Assembly: GCA_030639035.1 (NCBI GenBank)
Contig: DAOWDM010000068.1
Span: forward strand, 1-6,848
Source of the DNA: Alphaproteobacteria bacterium
GTDB taxonomy: Bacteria; Pseudomonadota; Alphaproteobacteria; DAOWDM01
Length of the DNA: 6,848 nt
Reading direction: 5' to 3'
Positions 6,308 to 6,848 of this stretch are shown piece by piece. The notes under the pieces are model-generated. The model did not search any database and was not told the origin of the DNA. It was given only the letters and a program-made list of their open reading frames with translations. The number at the start of each line of letters is the position of its first letter. Positions within the stretch are counted from its first letter, which is position 1. Made by a program: the position numbers and the translations under genes.

Positions 6308-6848
6308 ATGGCTCTTCCTACATTTACTATGCGTCAGCTAATCAAAGCAGGCGTTCACTTTGGACATCATACACGTCGCTGGAATCCGAAAATGCAATCG
6401 TATCTTTTCGGAAGCAGGGACAAAATTCACATCATTGATTTGCAACAGACTGTTCCAATGCTACACCGTTCTATGAAAGTAGTTCGTGATGTTGCAGCTA
6501 AAGGAGGTCGTGTTCTTTTTGTAGGTACAAAACGTCAGGCTCAAGAACCTGTTCGTGAAGCTGCAAAACGCTGTGGTCAATATTACGTGAATCATCGCTG
6601 GCTTGGCGGAACTATGACAAACTGGAAAACAGTTTCTGTTTCTATTAAACGCTTGCGTAAGCTAGATGAAATGGAAGCAAGTGGTGAGTTTGACAGAATT
6701 ACAAAAAAAGAACGTCTAACTCTTACACGTGAGCGTGATAAGCTTGAGCGTTCCCTTGGTGGTATTAGGGAAATGGGTGGTCAGCCTGATGTTGTTGTTG
6801 TGGTTGATACCATAAAAGAAAGCCTAGCTATTCAGGAAGCAAAAAAGC
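6308..6848 (+). CDS. rpsB: 30S ribosomal protein S2, N-terminal part (cut by window end)
   Basis: A component of the small ribosomal subunit, needed for S1 docking and translation initiation. The frame is open from ATG 6308 to the window end, giving 180 complete codons of a protein usually about 240-300 residues long. Diagnostic S2 stretches are TMRQLIKAGVHFGHHTRRWNPKM near the start (listed as a region, residues 7-29), IHIIDLQQTVPML (41-53), GGRVLFVGTKRQAQ (66-79), HRWLGGTMTNWKT (96-108), SLGGIREMGGQPD (149-161) and the beginning of the VVVVDTIKE strand. The MALPTFTMRQL opening is typical of alphaproteobacteria. The ATG is the only one after an in-frame TAA at 6281, and AAAGG stands 8 nt upstream. 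tsf (elongation factor Ts) would be the expected next gene, outside the window. No frameshift or missing conserved residue is seen. Confidence 0.97.
   Translation, partial: MALPTFTMRQLIKAGVHFGHHTRRWNPKMQSYLFGSRDKIHIIDLQQTVPMLHRSMKVVRDVAAKGGRVLFVGTKRQAQEPVREAAKRCGQYYVNHRWLGGTMTNWKTVSVSIKRLRKLDEMEASGEFDRITKKERLTLTRERDKLERSLGGIREMGGQPDVVVVVDTIKESLAIQEAKK

Noticed and set aside
1..6848. CRISPR array, tRNA or rRNA genes, complete insertion sequence, toxin-antitoxin or defence genes
   Set aside because: No regularly spaced repeats, cloverleaf or rRNA-like sequence, transposase motifs or small paired operons were seen on either strand.

Overview
The window looks like chromosomal DNA from an AT-rich alphaproteobacterium. 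The evidence is gene order and protein character. A single LolC/LolE-type permease gene, lolD and dnaE run head to tail, followed by rpsB, an arrangement familiar from alphaproteobacteria. The start of S2 (MALPTFTMRQLIKAGVHFGHH) and the GNLFG segment of DnaE also resemble alphaproteobacterial versions. The low GC would suit a host-associated, gut or endosymbiont-like lineage, but I cannot name the genus.

Layout. Positions 1-471 (minus strand) hold a small unfamiliar gene whose N-terminal half resembles the TraK-type plasmid mobilisation accessory proteins. A ribosome binding site and ATG at the very edge suggest a second minus-strand gene beginning there. Positions 472-645 are a divergent intergenic region with a perfect 9-bp inverted repeat next to the minus-strand gene. 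Closer to lolC lies a double hairpin that looks like a dispersed intergenic repeat. Positions 646-2629 encode the lipoprotein-release ABC transporter: the membrane subunit (646-1896) and the ATPase LolD (1889-2629), overlapping by 8 bases. Positions 2657-6115 encode the DNA polymerase III alpha subunit, complete at 1152 residues. Positions 6116-6307 are a 192-bp gap with a terminator-like U-tract, AT-rich -10-like hexamers and a small structured leader. Positions 6308-6848 are the first 180 codons of rpsB, cut by the window end.

How the genes work together. The Lol permease and LolD form one inner-membrane machine that extracts lipoproteins and hands them to LolA. dnaE follows LolD by 27 nt and is probably co-transcribed, although its product acts in chromosome replication; the link is conserved gene order, not shared function. 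rpsB probably begins its own transcription unit with a leader that may mediate S2 autoregulation.

I found no undescribed multi-gene system here; most of the window is housekeeping. The points most worth a second look are the TraK-like gene beside core genes, the palindrome in front of it, the repeat-like double hairpin before lolC, the metal-ligand-poor PHP domain of DnaE, and the structured rpsB leader.
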